Of a DNA stretch of 48,498 bases, positions 1 to 9,222 are shown in pieces. The notes below the pieces were generated by a model. It had not been told where the DNA came from and did not search any database. It worked only from the letters and a program-made list of their open reading frames with translations. The position numbers were made by a program, and so were the translations under genes. The stretch comes from Acrasis kona (taxonomy: Eukaryota > Heterolobosea > Eutetramitea > Acrasida > Acrasidae), in assembly GCA_026419775.2 (NCBI GenBank), contig JAOPGA020000876.1, forward strand, positions 1 through 48,498, written 5' to 3'. Every line of letters begins with the position of its first letter. Positions within the stretch are counted from its first letter, which is position 1.

Positions 1-609
1 CACCAAACAGCCCTCATCTGATATGTTATTTTCTTCATTGTTAACCTTGCTCGTTTGGTATTCTGAATGGGTAGTTTGAGTGGTGCAACACTAAAACTAC
101 ACGTGTCATTACTTGTTGTGTTCAAAAGCTACAATTCATACCTCGACATGCTCAAAATATTCGTTGAAAGTTTGGCAATAGTGCAGCATCTTCAACAAAG
201 CTTACAAAATATTATTGAATCACAACCCCACAACTTTTGGAGAGCTTGTAGGACTGTATCACAAACCAATGGTATGTTTCATCATAAATGCACCAATATT
301 TATAGGGCAATGGGTAAAAACCAAATTCACGCCAACCACGTCGAAACTACAATGAATGACGAACGACAATGAGTGACGAATGACGAACGACGATGAGTGA
401 CGAGCGACGAGTGATGATGTAAGGACAATTTAAACCAAAGTATACAAACATCAAATCATACAAAACCATTACATACACTTTCTTGTTATTGTGCATCATC
501 AATCACACACAGTCAAGTCTTATAAGAGTAGGGAAATCGACAGTATTTTATTGATGAAATGTATATATTTGAATAAGTTTGCAATAAACAACAGTGATAC
601 ATTTAATGT
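1..609. other. No supported gene; AT-rich flank
   Basis: I see no recognisable gene here. A 101-codon open frame on the plus strand (67-372) resembles no family I know, and its last codons run into a tandem repeat, so I do not call it. The rest is AT-rich with scattered short frames. Confidence 0.5.
354..419. repeat. 24-bp tandem repeat, two copies plus a degenerate tail
   Basis: Two adjacent 24-bp units (354-377 and 378-401) beginning GAATGACGAACGAC differ at one base. A looser GACGA/GATGATG-rich tail follows to about 419. This is a short minisatellite with no evident function. Confidence 0.8.
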
Positions 610-1245
610 TTATTTATTAGTTCTATTTTTTTTAATTCTTTGTGCTTTTCTAACTTGTTTGTTTGCCACCTTCCCATCGTATATTGGAACAGACATCCCT
701 GTTATTAAATCCTCACAAGTTAACGGTATTGACATCCATTTGAACGCACTTTTGTATCGACTTCCACTGTTTTGGTGTAGATAGACAAATCGTACTGGGA
801 ATTTAACCTTTACCATCCAATTGTTCTTGATACAGATGCGATAGTTAAGGTTGTTCCCAAATAGTGCTTTAAACTGTTCTTCGTCAACTTGGTAGTACGT
901 TTCTGGCACACTACAAGCAGGGTTTCTTGGTGGATAGTAGCGCGAGCAAGAATCATCATTAAAAATGTTGTCGTACATAACCCTGCTGATAGGGAATTCT
1001 GAGGCAGTGCTGGCTGGGATTTCTTGCTTCACATGCTTACGGAACATTTGTAATGCAGTTCGGAGTACAAACAATTTGTTTTCGTCAGCTTCAGGGAGTT
1101 GTTGTTCGTTGTCTTGGATCCGGAAGATATCCTCGTATAAGTGTGGCACCTGTACGTCTAGTTTTGATATTTCTTCACCAATCTTGGCTAATACTGGGTC
1201 AGGAATGTTTGCTTGAATGGCTGTTTGTCTGGTGTATTGTGTCGT
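610..1245 (-). CDS. Hypothetical protein, 5' end not found
   Basis: A minus-strand frame is open from 1245 to the stop at 610, about 211 codons. The part after position 1149 reads as ordinary soluble protein, with a Pro/Cys stretch (YYPPRNPACSVPETYY) and a very basic tail rich in Lys, Arg and Asn. No ATG occurs between 1245 and 1150, so the first exon is probably further upstream and joins through an acceptor near 1215-1245. I do not recognise the family. It may also be an eroded gene, since the neighbouring importin and ZNHIT2-like genes are broken. Confidence 0.45.
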   Translation of the reverse strand, partial: TTQYTRQTAIQANIPDPVLAKIGEEISKLDVQVPHLYEDIFRIQDNEQQLPEADENKLFVLRTALQMFRKHVKQEIPASTASEFPISRVMYDNIFNDDSCSRYYPPRNPACSVPETYYQVDEEQFKALFGNNLNYRICIKNNWMVKVKFPVRFVYLHQNSGSRYKSAFKWMSIPLTCEDLITGMSVPIYDGKVANKQVRKAQRIKKNRTNK

Positions 1246-1354
1246 TCATCATGCGGGGCAGCAATCTTTTTATTGTAACATATAACCAATGGCCCATTTT
1301 AATTACTCTTGGTACCACTGGAGTTAGAAAGGTAGCGGTGTCATTGTTTTCTAT

Positions 1355-1966
1355 GTGTTAATCAAACAACCCATCCTTGACTTCATAGCTGATGCTATAA
1401 CAAAGCTTCTTGATATGAGTGAATTAGGCTCAGAGACAGCGTGCAAGGCCCTTAGTGATATTTTGTTTAGCTGCTCTGGTCAACAGCTTGATCATGTTAT
1501 TAATGACTGCAAACTATTCCAGAGATCGGCAATCATACTGTCTGAACACAAAAATTCATCCTTGTGCTTCGCCATATCGAACATTGTACTGGACCATCAT
1601 GTATATATTCAAAACATAATAGAAAGTGGCATCATAGATGTGCTTTATGAGCTGTTTGACGACGATGCCAGAAGGTGTGCCATTATTACAATGTGTATTA
1701 TAATTTCGTACAGTAACCATGGGCAAGTACTATATTTAGTTGATTCTGGTTGTATTGAGTCCCTTTGTAGGTTTTTGTTTGACGACTTTGATTGCATTTT
1801 AGAGGCACTTGATTGTATCTTGTCAAGTGGTGACAAGATACAAAAATTAACAAACTCTGGAAACCCATATTTGAATGAAGTCGAAGCCTTTGGCAGGCAC
1901 AAGATGGAGATCTTATGTAGAACAAAACCAAAGGCTTCAGATATAATCAATAAATATTTTTCATAA
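1355..1966 (+). pseudogene. Importin-alpha-like C-terminal armadillo fragment
   Basis: The 203-residue product matches the end of karyopherin alpha. It has ARM-like helices, then a segment around residues 125-150 equivalent to the family's QxxYLVxxGCIxPLCxLL (here QVLYLVDSGCIESLCRFLF), a following ILSSGDK segment, and the closing helix ending in IINKYFS, as in the family's xxIIxxYF. Importin-alpha normally has about 500 residues with an N-terminal importin-beta-binding domain and about ten ARM repeats. Here only about four repeats are visible, and no IBB domain or earlier repeats are seen upstream. Many consensus positions have drifted. It is either a 5'-truncated copy or a gene whose 5' exons I could not find. 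It ends 8 bp before the convergent ZNHIT2-like gene. Confidence 0.6.
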
Positions 1967-1974
1967 TATTACAT

Positions 1975-2890
1975 TTATATTTCTTCTATTAGTGTCGTTT
2001 GGATTTTGTCTTTCTTCACATTAAAGTTTTCAAGCTCTTTCTTCATCTTCAGTTCCTCATTCTTACACTCTTCAAGCTTTAATTTTGCAAGTAGATAACC
2101 ATCCGGTATGTCTCTATTCCAGGATATGAAAAATACCATCCGGCGCTCCAAGTGTTTAGCTTGTTTACGTGCATCGGTGGTAACTTGGTTAGATTTTGAA
2201 ACAATTTCAAACATCGTTTGAAGATCCAGAAGAATGTGATAAATGTTCTCGTGACATGAAAAGATCATGATCAAGTCATCAACCAAGTTACTAAAATAAG
2301 AACTACAATCTCCACATCTCCACGTATCAAACACTTGTTCAGCATAGTGATAAACATTTTTGTTGTTACTTACAGTGGAGCATATTGAGCCTAACAGATG
2401 GAAAGCTTCAGAGACGTTCTCTTTTGAAAAGATATCGCCATTGAAAAAGCGGAGTATGTGTGCGTATGCAAAAGACAAGTCAAGAATAAAATTTATAATA
2501 TAAGGAGATACTTTGGGACACAAAGTGCTTAGGGGTGGAATGTTATTGAGTTTTGGTACAAAATTAGAAGATGACAAATCCAACCACAATGGCTTCCAAC
2601 TAGATAACCAGGTTGACATTCTTCCATCATTCAACGATTTTTCAAAGTCTTTACGAATCTGTTCCGGTAGATGATTCAAATCAATTTCCCCCCCTCTAGA
2701 TCTATCCCCTGTAATTGATCATAAAAATCATCCTCTAAATCATCCTCTTGTTCCTCGTGCCACTTTTTCAAAATCTCAAGTGTTTTAGCCCTCACTTCAG
2801 GTGTTACGTGTTTAAAGTCGCGTAAATGTAATAGTTCGCTAACATTCTGTTTTTCGAATTCATCAGTGCACCGATCGCTATGCCCATTTT
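1975..2890 (-). pseudogene. ZNHIT2-like HIT zinc-finger protein, frameshifted and lacking a clear zinc finger
   Basis: The downstream part (2679 to 1975) encodes 234 residues starting LNHLPEQIRKDFEKSLNDGR and continuing WLSSWKPLW, the pattern of ZNHIT2, a cofactor linked to R2TP/HSP90 and U5 snRNP assembly in animals. Upstream, in another frame, 2890-2700 encodes the end of a HIT finger (HSDRCTDEFEKQN) and the linker that follows it. The frames would join if the 7-base C-run at 2688-2694 (G-run on this strand) had 8 bases. The earlier Cys pairs of the finger are not visible upstream, although a CTAAC-containing acceptor-like stretch lies near 2885-2910. It could be a pseudogene, or a real gene with a base-calling error and an unfound first exon. 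Confidence 0.6.
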
Positions 2891-3177
2891 AAAAATATAG
2901 TTAGGAGGTTAATCACGAGGGGAACAAGTAATAAATCACTAACTTGTATGATGGATATGTTTTACAATATTAGACTTGCTATATTTTGTGTTACAACATG
3001 TGTTTTACGCGAATATTATGATCTATTGACTATATATGAATTCTACAATTTTTAGCACGTCATCTACTATACATTTTTATCCATTCAGTAATGTTCGATA
3101 AATCTCGAATGATCCCCGCCTCTGTATAAAAAGCTATTGTATAATGTGCATACATCCAATCTTCTAGAAACAAAACC

Positions 3178-3450
3178 ATGTGTCAAGAGACCATCTTAGA
3201 CGATACTGACATTGATATGCCACAAGTTGTTAGCCCCTTCTGCGAGCAACTGACTGGTCTTTTTTCAATAAACAGGGATCTAGCCTGCCGTCAACAGATG
3301 TTGATGAGTTACCATACACCAAAATTAAAACTGGAAATGATCAAAGTCGCGAACGAATCAAGACACAATCTTGCACCACAATGGTGCTTCAAGTTGAACA
3401 TCTGGAGAGCGAGGAAAACTACTATGATTAATCATTTCCGGCTTGATTGA
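3178..3450 (+). CDS. Small hypothetical protein, 90 aa
   Basis: An ATG frame of 90 codons lies between the ZNHIT2-like remnant and the tRNA. A TATA-like TATAAAAAGC sits about 50 bp upstream of the ATG. The product has several Cys and Met residues and no recognisable domain or signal peptide. Its only support is length and position. Confidence 0.25.
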   Translation: MCQETILDDTDIDMPQVVSPFCEQLTGLFSINRDLACRQQMLMSYHTPKLKLEMIKVANESRHNLAPQWCFKLNIWRARKTTMINHFRLD

Positions 3451-3478
3451 CCGTCATTGCTGCCAAAAACTAAAAGAA

Positions 3479-3561
3479 CGCCCACCGAGGGGCTCGAACC
3501 CTCGACCACAAGATTAAGAGTCTTGCGCTCTACCGAATGCTCTCTTCTGAGCTAGACGGGC
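3479..3561 (-). tRNA. tRNA-Lys (anticodon CTT) with a 10-nt D-loop insert
   Basis: Read on the minus strand, the gene starts GCCCGTC and folds fully. It has a 7-bp acceptor stem with GGTGGGC, D-stem GCTC/GAGC, anticodon stem CAAGA/TCTTG around loop CTCTTAA (anticodon CTT, Lys), a 5-nt variable loop, T-stem GAGGG/CCCTC with loop TTCGAGC, and discriminator G. The D-loop is 18 nt instead of the usual 8, because AAGAGAGCAT sits between AG and TCGGTA. Without the insert the tRNA would be a standard 73 nt. The usual intron site after the anticodon is empty. The insert could be a non-canonical intron or a tolerated or inactivating insertion. Confidence 0.9.
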
Positions 3562-3673
3562 CATGGTTACAGCATTTCCATATTAAAAGATAATAAGGAA
3601 AGTAGTTTATAAAAATATTAATAGTAGTTGTAAAGATGTCAACCTTGTAAACCGTTATACAAATTTCATACAT

Positions 3674-4567
3674 ATGTATTTGCCATCGAGTACGGATGTC
3701 AACTCGACTTCGTCAAGCAGAATTTATAATGGGAGAAGCTCTGCTAACTCAACTTTTAACACTTCAAAGTCATCAAACTCGAAATTAAATACAACACGAG
3801 CACCACTCCCAATGCCTCCCATGAGGCAAATCATACAAGTAAACGATAAAATAAAATACAACTATTATGTGAAATCTAAACAGGAGCAAGAGATTGAGAA
3901 ACAAAATAGATTAAATAGATTAATTGAGGTAACCTCACCAAGGTCTCTCAAGGTAATGATCGAAAAGGAGCCTAGTTTATTGGATGAACTAGCGTATTCG
4001 ACAAAACAAAAAAGAAACCCAACTCCCACTCTACCTATGCGGTCCCTAAACAACAGCATTTCTGCAGATAGGTTTCATATCAGTAAAAATACAACCCTAA
4101 CAAGTAGAAATCAAAAGTATAACTTAAGCTCTCTTTTAACCAGTCGGAGTGGCAAAGAACCATCAACATTAATGAACTCTCCGCCAAAAAAAAATACTTC
4201 AGAGCACCAATCCATCATTGATTGGTTGAGAATAGTGGGAGTTACATTTTCGAGCGACGAAGACAACACGATTATTCAAGAGTTGAGAAACGGAGCCAAA
4301 CTATCAGAAATAGTAGAGAAGTTAGAGAATACACCAATAAGGGGAGTTGAAAAGAAGCCCATCCGCAACGCGGCAATTATTAACAATTTGAATAAAGTAC
4401 TTGAGGTTCTACGTAAAAGAAAAAATATGAACGCAAGGTATCTATGGAGTAACAAGCAGATAATGGATGGGGATTCTCAAATTATATGGGGTCTTTTGCA
4501 AGATATACAGCAAGAATATTCAAATCGAATCTTTACAGTTAAGAAAAGAACGGCACCAAGAGTATAA
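3674..4567 (+). CDS. Calponin-homology-domain protein with Ser/Asn-rich N-terminus
   Basis: 297 residues. Residues 1-170 are low-complexity Ser/Thr/Asn-rich with a short charged helix (KSKQEQEIEKQNRLNRL). Residues about 180-285 form one CH-like domain: a start at IIDWLRIVGV, the NGAKLSEIVEKL helix, NNLNKVLEVLR and LWSNKQIMDGDSQIIWGLLQDI, the last matching the CH helix that ends in xIxxGdxxxIWgLL. Single CH domains of this kind occur in microtubule- and cilium-associated proteins, and tandem ones bind actin. With only one domain here, a cytoskeletal role is inferred. No intron was seen. Confidence 0.75.
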   Translation: MYLPSSTDVNSTSSSRIYNGRSSANSTFNTSKSSNSKLNTTRAPLPMPPMRQIIQVNDKIKYNYYVKSKQEQEIEKQNRLNRLIEVTSPRSLKVMIEKEPSLLDELAYSTKQKRNPTPTLPMRSLNNSISADRFHISKNTTLTSRNQKYNLSSLLTSRSGKEPSTLMNSPPKKNTSEHQSIIDWLRIVGVTFSSDEDNTIIQELRNGAKLSEIVEKLENTPIRGVEKKPIRNAAIINNLNKVLEVLRKRKNMNARYLWSNKQIMDGDSQIIWGLLQDIQQEYSNRIFTVKKRTAPRV

Positions 4568-4736
4568 GCACATTCGGTATTTTGCCGAATATCGTCAGGT
4601 CGTTAATAGCAAATAATATCATGGGCCGAACAGATGTATTCGTACTTTGAGGTATGAATGTGAGGATAAAGTCCAAATCGGAACACTATCAATGCAACGT
4701 ACACGATAAGTAAAAAGAAAATTCTGAGAAACGTAT

Positions 4737-5498
4737 TTATTCTGCTTTATTCTCTTCTTCTGAATCTAGATGGCATTCGATAGGTGTAACAGCTCTTGTC
4801 GGTGTGATTACAGACGATTTTTGTTGTTGAAAGAAGAATAACACAACAAACAGCATGCTTCCTACAAATACCAAAACAATTGAACACTTTTTTAATAATG
4901 AACGGTCACCGTCTCTTCCTTGTACTATACATACTCCTTCTTTTTCTCCTAAACGTTTCCTGCACTGAGTCTGTATGTTCAACTTTTTAAAGATAAACTG
5001 CTGTATTGTGTCAAACGAATCCTTTTTTTGACATTTCTTATTGAGTGCAAGAGTTTTTTGGTCACAAATGTATTGTCTGTAAAATGAGTCGCAATATTCA
5101 CTCTGCTTGTTGATGTACCAGCTCCTGTTTACACTGAGGTAATTGCTCTCAACGATGTCTATTTTCGATTTATCACAATGATGCTCATAACAACACAACC
5201 AATTGTCGATCTTGCTTACTAATATACAATCCGAATCTGAGGAGCAACTTTTTTCAGGTTGCGAATACACAGAGTCCTCATCCCATGAGTTAGATACTTC
5301 GTCATAGGTCTGACATCGCATCGGCGTCGAATTTATGTTTGTTAAGCATCCACTTAGGGCACATTCGTAAAAACTTTTAATCTTCTCCGCCTTTTCCTCC
5401 CTGCATAGTGCTGGATTCGGTGGTGGTAGTGTCCCAGAGACAAATTGCGATATTGAGCAAAGTGTTATAATAATGCATAATGTCATCATGTCACCCAT
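4737..5498 (-). CDS. Cys-rich type I membrane protein, unknown family
   Basis: 253 residues. There is an N-terminal signal peptide (hydrophobic run LCIIITLCSISQFVSG), then an ectodomain of about 180 residues with roughly 17 cysteines, N-glycosylation sequons such as NST and NRS, and a CSSDSDC motif. One transmembrane helix follows (about 208-225, IVLVFVGSMLFVVLFFF), then a short acidic cytoplasmic tail of about 30 residues. Cysteine spacing suggests a disulphide-stabilised surface receptor or adhesin, but I recognise no domain. The ATG at 5498 directly precedes the signal peptide. Confidence 0.7.
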   Translation of the reverse strand: MGDMMTLCIIITLCSISQFVSGTLPPPNPALCREEKAEKIKSFYECALSGCLTNINSTPMRCQTYDEVSNSWDEDSVYSQPEKSCSSDSDCILVSKIDNWLCCYEHHCDKSKIDIVESNYLSVNRSWYINKQSEYCDSFYRQYICDQKTLALNKKCQKKDSFDTIQQFIFKKLNIQTQCRKRLGEKEGVCIVQGRDGDRSLLKKCSIVLVFVGSMLFVVLFFFQQQKSSVITPTRAVTPIECHLDSEEENKAE

Positions 5499-5631
5499 CT
5501 TTGTTACAATATTTTAAAATCTCTTCGACTGTTGCTCTTTACATACCGTACAAAATATGACCTCCTTTTGTTATAAAATTGACCAGTATTTATTGTGACG
5601 TTACTACAATCAAAAAATATTACGGTACATT

Positions 5632-7815
5632 TTAATAGTATACCCCCATAGGTCGAGTTTGAAGTGATGCACCTCTCCAAACATACTGATCCCTATCTGG
5701 ACTCGACACAACTTTAACAACTCCCTTCATTTCATCCGGCACGATGCTCGCCACCTCCTTATGCAGACGATCTGCAAATCCAAACAACATTGATCCTCCC
5801 CCTGACGTCACCACGTTACTCACCAGTAGTGGCCATTCATCTTCGGGCATTTTCTACAAAGTCAGTCAGTACATCAAAACTAAATTCTCACCTCCAGACA
5901 AGAACGTATCGCTGTAGGAATATCTATTCTTTCGTGCAATTTATTTTCTTTTAATTTTAAGAGTCCAGAATTAAACATCCACTCTGGACCCCTTATACAA
6001 TCGATAGGTCTTATTCTAAAATCTTGGTCATCTAGTCTAAGTTCATGAGGATCCATGTGTTTGTACTTTTCAGCTTGTTGCTTATAATCAAAAGCTACTC
6101 TAAACAATTGTTGCAACAACTTTGTTTGAGTGGATAGTTTTTTACAATGTAATTCATCTGCAAAATAAGAAGGACCTATACTGCTCGTTATCCTAGATCT
6201 TGACATAATTTCGCCATTCATGACGGCCACAATGGTGGTCAAGTAGCCGCCAACATGAACAAAGAGTCCGGTTTCAATTTTTGAACCTTGAATGGCCATG
6301 TCCACTTTATTAACAAGAATATGCTGTGAATCATCAAAGGAATATGCACGAAAAAAGTAAGGGTCTTTGGTAAATTCACCAATTACTAAACCTGTTTCTA
6401 CACGATACCCATTTAGTTGTTGCTCCATTACTTCAATACAATTTGGAGACACCATGATGGATTTGAAGGGATCGGTAACACGTTTGATTGGTTTATTGTT
6501 CATATAATGATGAGCATCTTCGCCCAATACGAAACTCTCACAATGTGAACCTGCGTGCCCTACAAAGGGTGTAGATTTGAACACACTACTACGGGTATAT
6601 CTAGGATTTAAGTAACCATTTAGGTCGTAACAAATCTTGTTGTTTCCAATAACAAATATGGGAAATCTTCTTCTATTTTCATCACTATAGAGAGAACGAA
6701 ACAAGTGATAGCCGTTGGTGATGCCATCCAGCGGAAAAGAATGTTGTAGACAAAATGCATCCCAAACACTAGATTCTAGTGCAAAGTAATTCCATCTTCT
6801 ACAAACAAGAGAACAAGGGTTGACCACGGTCAAAAAATCCAAAAATCCAAAAATATTTAATAAAATTTCGTTTGGAAGCATTTCAATGTGATTTTCATCA
6901 AGATCTGGTATGGATTGACTGTGGTTGACTTGAATGTTCAATGCTTGCAAATATACTCTTGTCGAATTGACCAAATCACCACTATTCTCTAGGCGGTCTG
7001 AATTTGAGTAGAGAACGGAGGTTAAATGTAGCGGCTGAGAGATTTGGTAGGGTAGGATGCTACCGCTCTTTGAAACTCTTCTAAACATGATTTCGCATCG
7101 AATAATGTACTTTGTTCCTTTCGTAATTTTTAATCCTTCGTGAAGTACGTCATGATTGAATATTAACACTCCGCCCTTGGTTGGGACTATAGGATGGGGG
7201 TAAGACAATTCAAGTTCACCTGAATACGGCAGCACACCATCGGTTGGTCTATTGTAAAAAACAGTGTTACCACCTTCGTAATTGTCATTCAAGTAAATGA
7301 TCATTGTGAAGATGCTTCGCTCATCGTCGCTCTTCACGAAGCAATTATCCATGTGTGGCGAGAATTTCTCACCGGGATTGTACCGGGTGAATTTGATAAC
7401 TTCGTTGATGCCCGTTGGTACCCAAATACCCTCAGTGGCAACTCCAAAAGGTTTAACTGAACTGTGTTGAAAGTCGAAAGTGTTGGATAAGTGCTTTTGG
7501 AATGTTTTCTTGTATAGTTCCTCAGCCAGCGCGAAACTCCTAACAAGCACTCTATCATTGTTACGGTACTCCTAAAAACGAGGTTAAAGTCTTTTCTAAA
7601 GTAACTTTTACTTGTGGGTATTCTTTTTCGAGCGACTCGTAACCTAGTTCCTCAGTGCTTTTGATATAGTAATCACACTCGTCTGCTTTCAAAACATTTT
7701 TGAAGTGATAACATCTCGCTGATTTGAATTTCACCTTTTCCACGTCCTGCTTATTGTTTTCATGATGCTCAGATAGCCATGGACTCAAATAGTGGAAAGT
7801 GTACGTTGCTGGCAT
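5632..7815 (-). CDS. Fusion of prolyl-4-hydroxylase-like dioxygenase, F-box and actin-like domains
   Basis: Three exons (7815-7612, 7571-5892, 5853-5632) joined by introns of 40 and 38 nt, both in phase 0, give 701 residues. Residues about 30-235 form a 2-oxoglutarate/Fe(II) dioxygenase of the P4H class. The iron ligands H141 and D143 (FSPHMDN) and H212 (VLHEG) are present, and K222 lies ten residues later, where P4H enzymes bind 2-oxoglutarate. Residues about 299-342 are an F-box (MLPNEILLNIFGFLD...CSLVCRRWNYFA), the Skp1-binding module. Residues about 365-701 are actin-related, ending with a clear match to actin's SGG...GFADR and the P/R-D-R-Y-x-VWRGAS region. Actin's first phosphate loop is degenerate, so ATP binding is doubtful. 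The exon joins restore EYRNNDRV and the actin C-terminus, which supports splicing. The start is the first in-frame ATG. An oxygen-dependent ubiquitin-ligase adaptor or Skp1 modifier is inferred. Confidence 0.85.
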
Positions 7816-7977
7816 GGTGGTTTGTAGTAGTTTTCGCGGTTTGTTGTAGTTTTTGATGGAACTACTTCGAACTTCGATTTCGAAAATGAACAAGATTTTG
7901 GTATTGTTACAACTTCACCACCTATCAAAACTAACAATTGTAAAATAAGATGAAAATAGTTTTATTTGATCCACTAG

Positions 7978-8006
7978 TGTGATTGATTTAGAGGAGAACA
8001 AGATAT
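7978..8006 (+). repeat. 29-bp junction repeat, left copy
   Basis: The sequence beginning TGTGATTGATTTAGAGGAGA is the reverse complement of 8580-8608. It encodes the transposase residues where the gene was broken, so the breakpoint target was duplicated at both ends of the inverted segment. Confidence 0.9.
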
Positions 8007-8335
8007 ACAAAAGTCTTAAAAGGGACGAATGGATTGCTGCTGACCTTGGATACAGAGGCCTCCAAAATGACTATCGTAGAGTTGCATTCCCATATCCAGA
8101 TAACGAAGACAAAGTGAAGCTTGATGATAAACAAATACAATTTAATAAGGAATTCAAGCGAATCAGAACTGTTGTGGAGAACGTCATCTGCTATATTAAA
8201 ATGTGGAAGGTTTGCAAATATACGTACAGAGCATTTAATGTTGACTTGGACAAGGCGCAGGAGGAGCACCATAGGGTGTGGGTTGTCGCTGCTGGGCTTG
8301 TTAATAAATTCATCATGCCATGCAGGCAAATCTAG
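7979..8335 (+). pseudogene. Transposase, detached C-terminal half
   Basis: Starting in the 29-bp duplicated block (encoding VIDLEENKI), this frame continues with DEWIAADLGYRGL and ends with KRIRTVVENVICYIKMWKV. It is the C-terminal part of a DDE_Tnp_4/HARBI1-like nuclease and holds the third catalytic acid (Glu of VVENVI). It lies on the opposite strand from its N-terminal half at 8582-9135, so no intact enzyme is made. The first in-frame initiator is an artefact of the break. Confidence 0.85.
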
Positions 8336-8550
8336 GGAATAAATGTTATTTTGATGTTTTCAACATATTATCAGAATCCAATATTTTTGTGTCCTCGGCT
8401 TTCTCGGCACTCTCAACAATTTCCGCAGTTCTCCGCAGTTTTCGAGAAATCCCCAAGGTTTTTTGGTTGCCTTGAAGAATTTTTGAGTTTACTAAAAGTT
8501 TCAAGAGATTTTCTTTGATTTCTGACGTTTTTGATGACGATTTGACATCA
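8336..8550. other. Transposon 3' untranslated and subterminal region
   Basis: Between the detached transposase stop and the terminal repeat lies non-coding sequence with CCGCAGTTCTCCGCAGTTTT. Similar GCGGAAAAC motifs occur in opposite orientation near the other terminus (10240-10300). They are plausible subterminal transposase-binding motifs. Confidence 0.5.
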
Positions 8551-8580
8551 AAAACAGCAAACACGAAACACCTCCACTAA
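8551..8580 (-). repeat. Transposon terminal repeat, displaced copy
   Basis: Read on the minus strand it starts TTAGTGGAGGTGTTTCGTGT and matches 10314-10343 in 28 of 30 bases. Its outer end abuts transposase coding sequence directly at 8580/8581, as expected if this end attacked an internal target. Confidence 0.85.
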
Positions 8581-8608
8581 TATCTTGTTCTCCTCTAAAT
8601 CAATCACA
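8580..8608 (-). repeat. 29-bp junction repeat, right copy
   Basis: Reverse complement of 7978-8006. It is followed at once by the displaced terminal repeat, with one base shared. Confidence 0.9.
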
Positions 8609-9135
8609 TTCTTATCATTTAGAGATCCATTGTATGATGGACTAACATAATAGATAAAGCCTGTTGGGGAGCATACTATCATTTTTGTAAATGTATGCCT
8701 TGCCTTCTTTCCGGAATAGAGCAGCTTATCAAGAATACGTCTTAACGGCCTCATTACATACTGCTCCGTACCATCTAGTACAATAGTAATCAGAGCTTTT
8801 CTTAAAACTGCTGCGTTGCCTTTTCTTGTTTTGTAATCTGGAAGGTATATTTTAGGATTGAAATACTTGAATAATACATTGAGTGTTGCTTGGTTATACT
8901 TGTGGATTGTAGATTTAGAGAGACCACTCATCCATGCAATCAAATCTAGAATTATATACTGTCGCATCCACAACAGGAAAATAAGAAGTTGATCACTTTC
9001 AGAGAGTTCACGCTTCTGCTTCCCAGTTTGTTTGATCTTGGTCTCGCCAGTTTCAATGCTAGTTGCTTTTAGTTCCTCTTGTACTTCCTTCAAAAGTTCA
9101 TTAAATTGACCTGTGGTTAGCCCAACAAGTGACAT
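8582..9135 (-). pseudogene. Transposase, N-terminal half (DDE_Tnp_4/HARBI1-like)
   Basis: From the ATG at 9135 the frame encodes about 184 genuine transposase residues, then about 10 residues of read-through into the terminal repeat before a stop at 8548. The first part has a helix-turn-helix-like region (LSESDQLLIFLLWMRQY...LSKSTIHKYN). The nuclease core then shows the first catalytic Asp in LDGTEQYV and the second acidic position in YNGSLNDKNVID. The third catalytic Glu lies in the inverted half (7979-8335). The family performs cut-and-paste transposition of IS5-like/PIF-Harbinger elements. Confidence 0.85.
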
Positions 9136-9222
9136 AAAAAGAGCGGCTCTGACAAAAAGATTCCAAATTAAATCATGAACTAAATTTGTGAGATTAAAAA
9201 AAATGTATTTTGAACGACAATC

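Noticed and set aside
67-372. 101-codon plus-strand frame
   Set aside because: No domain and its end lies in a minisatellite.
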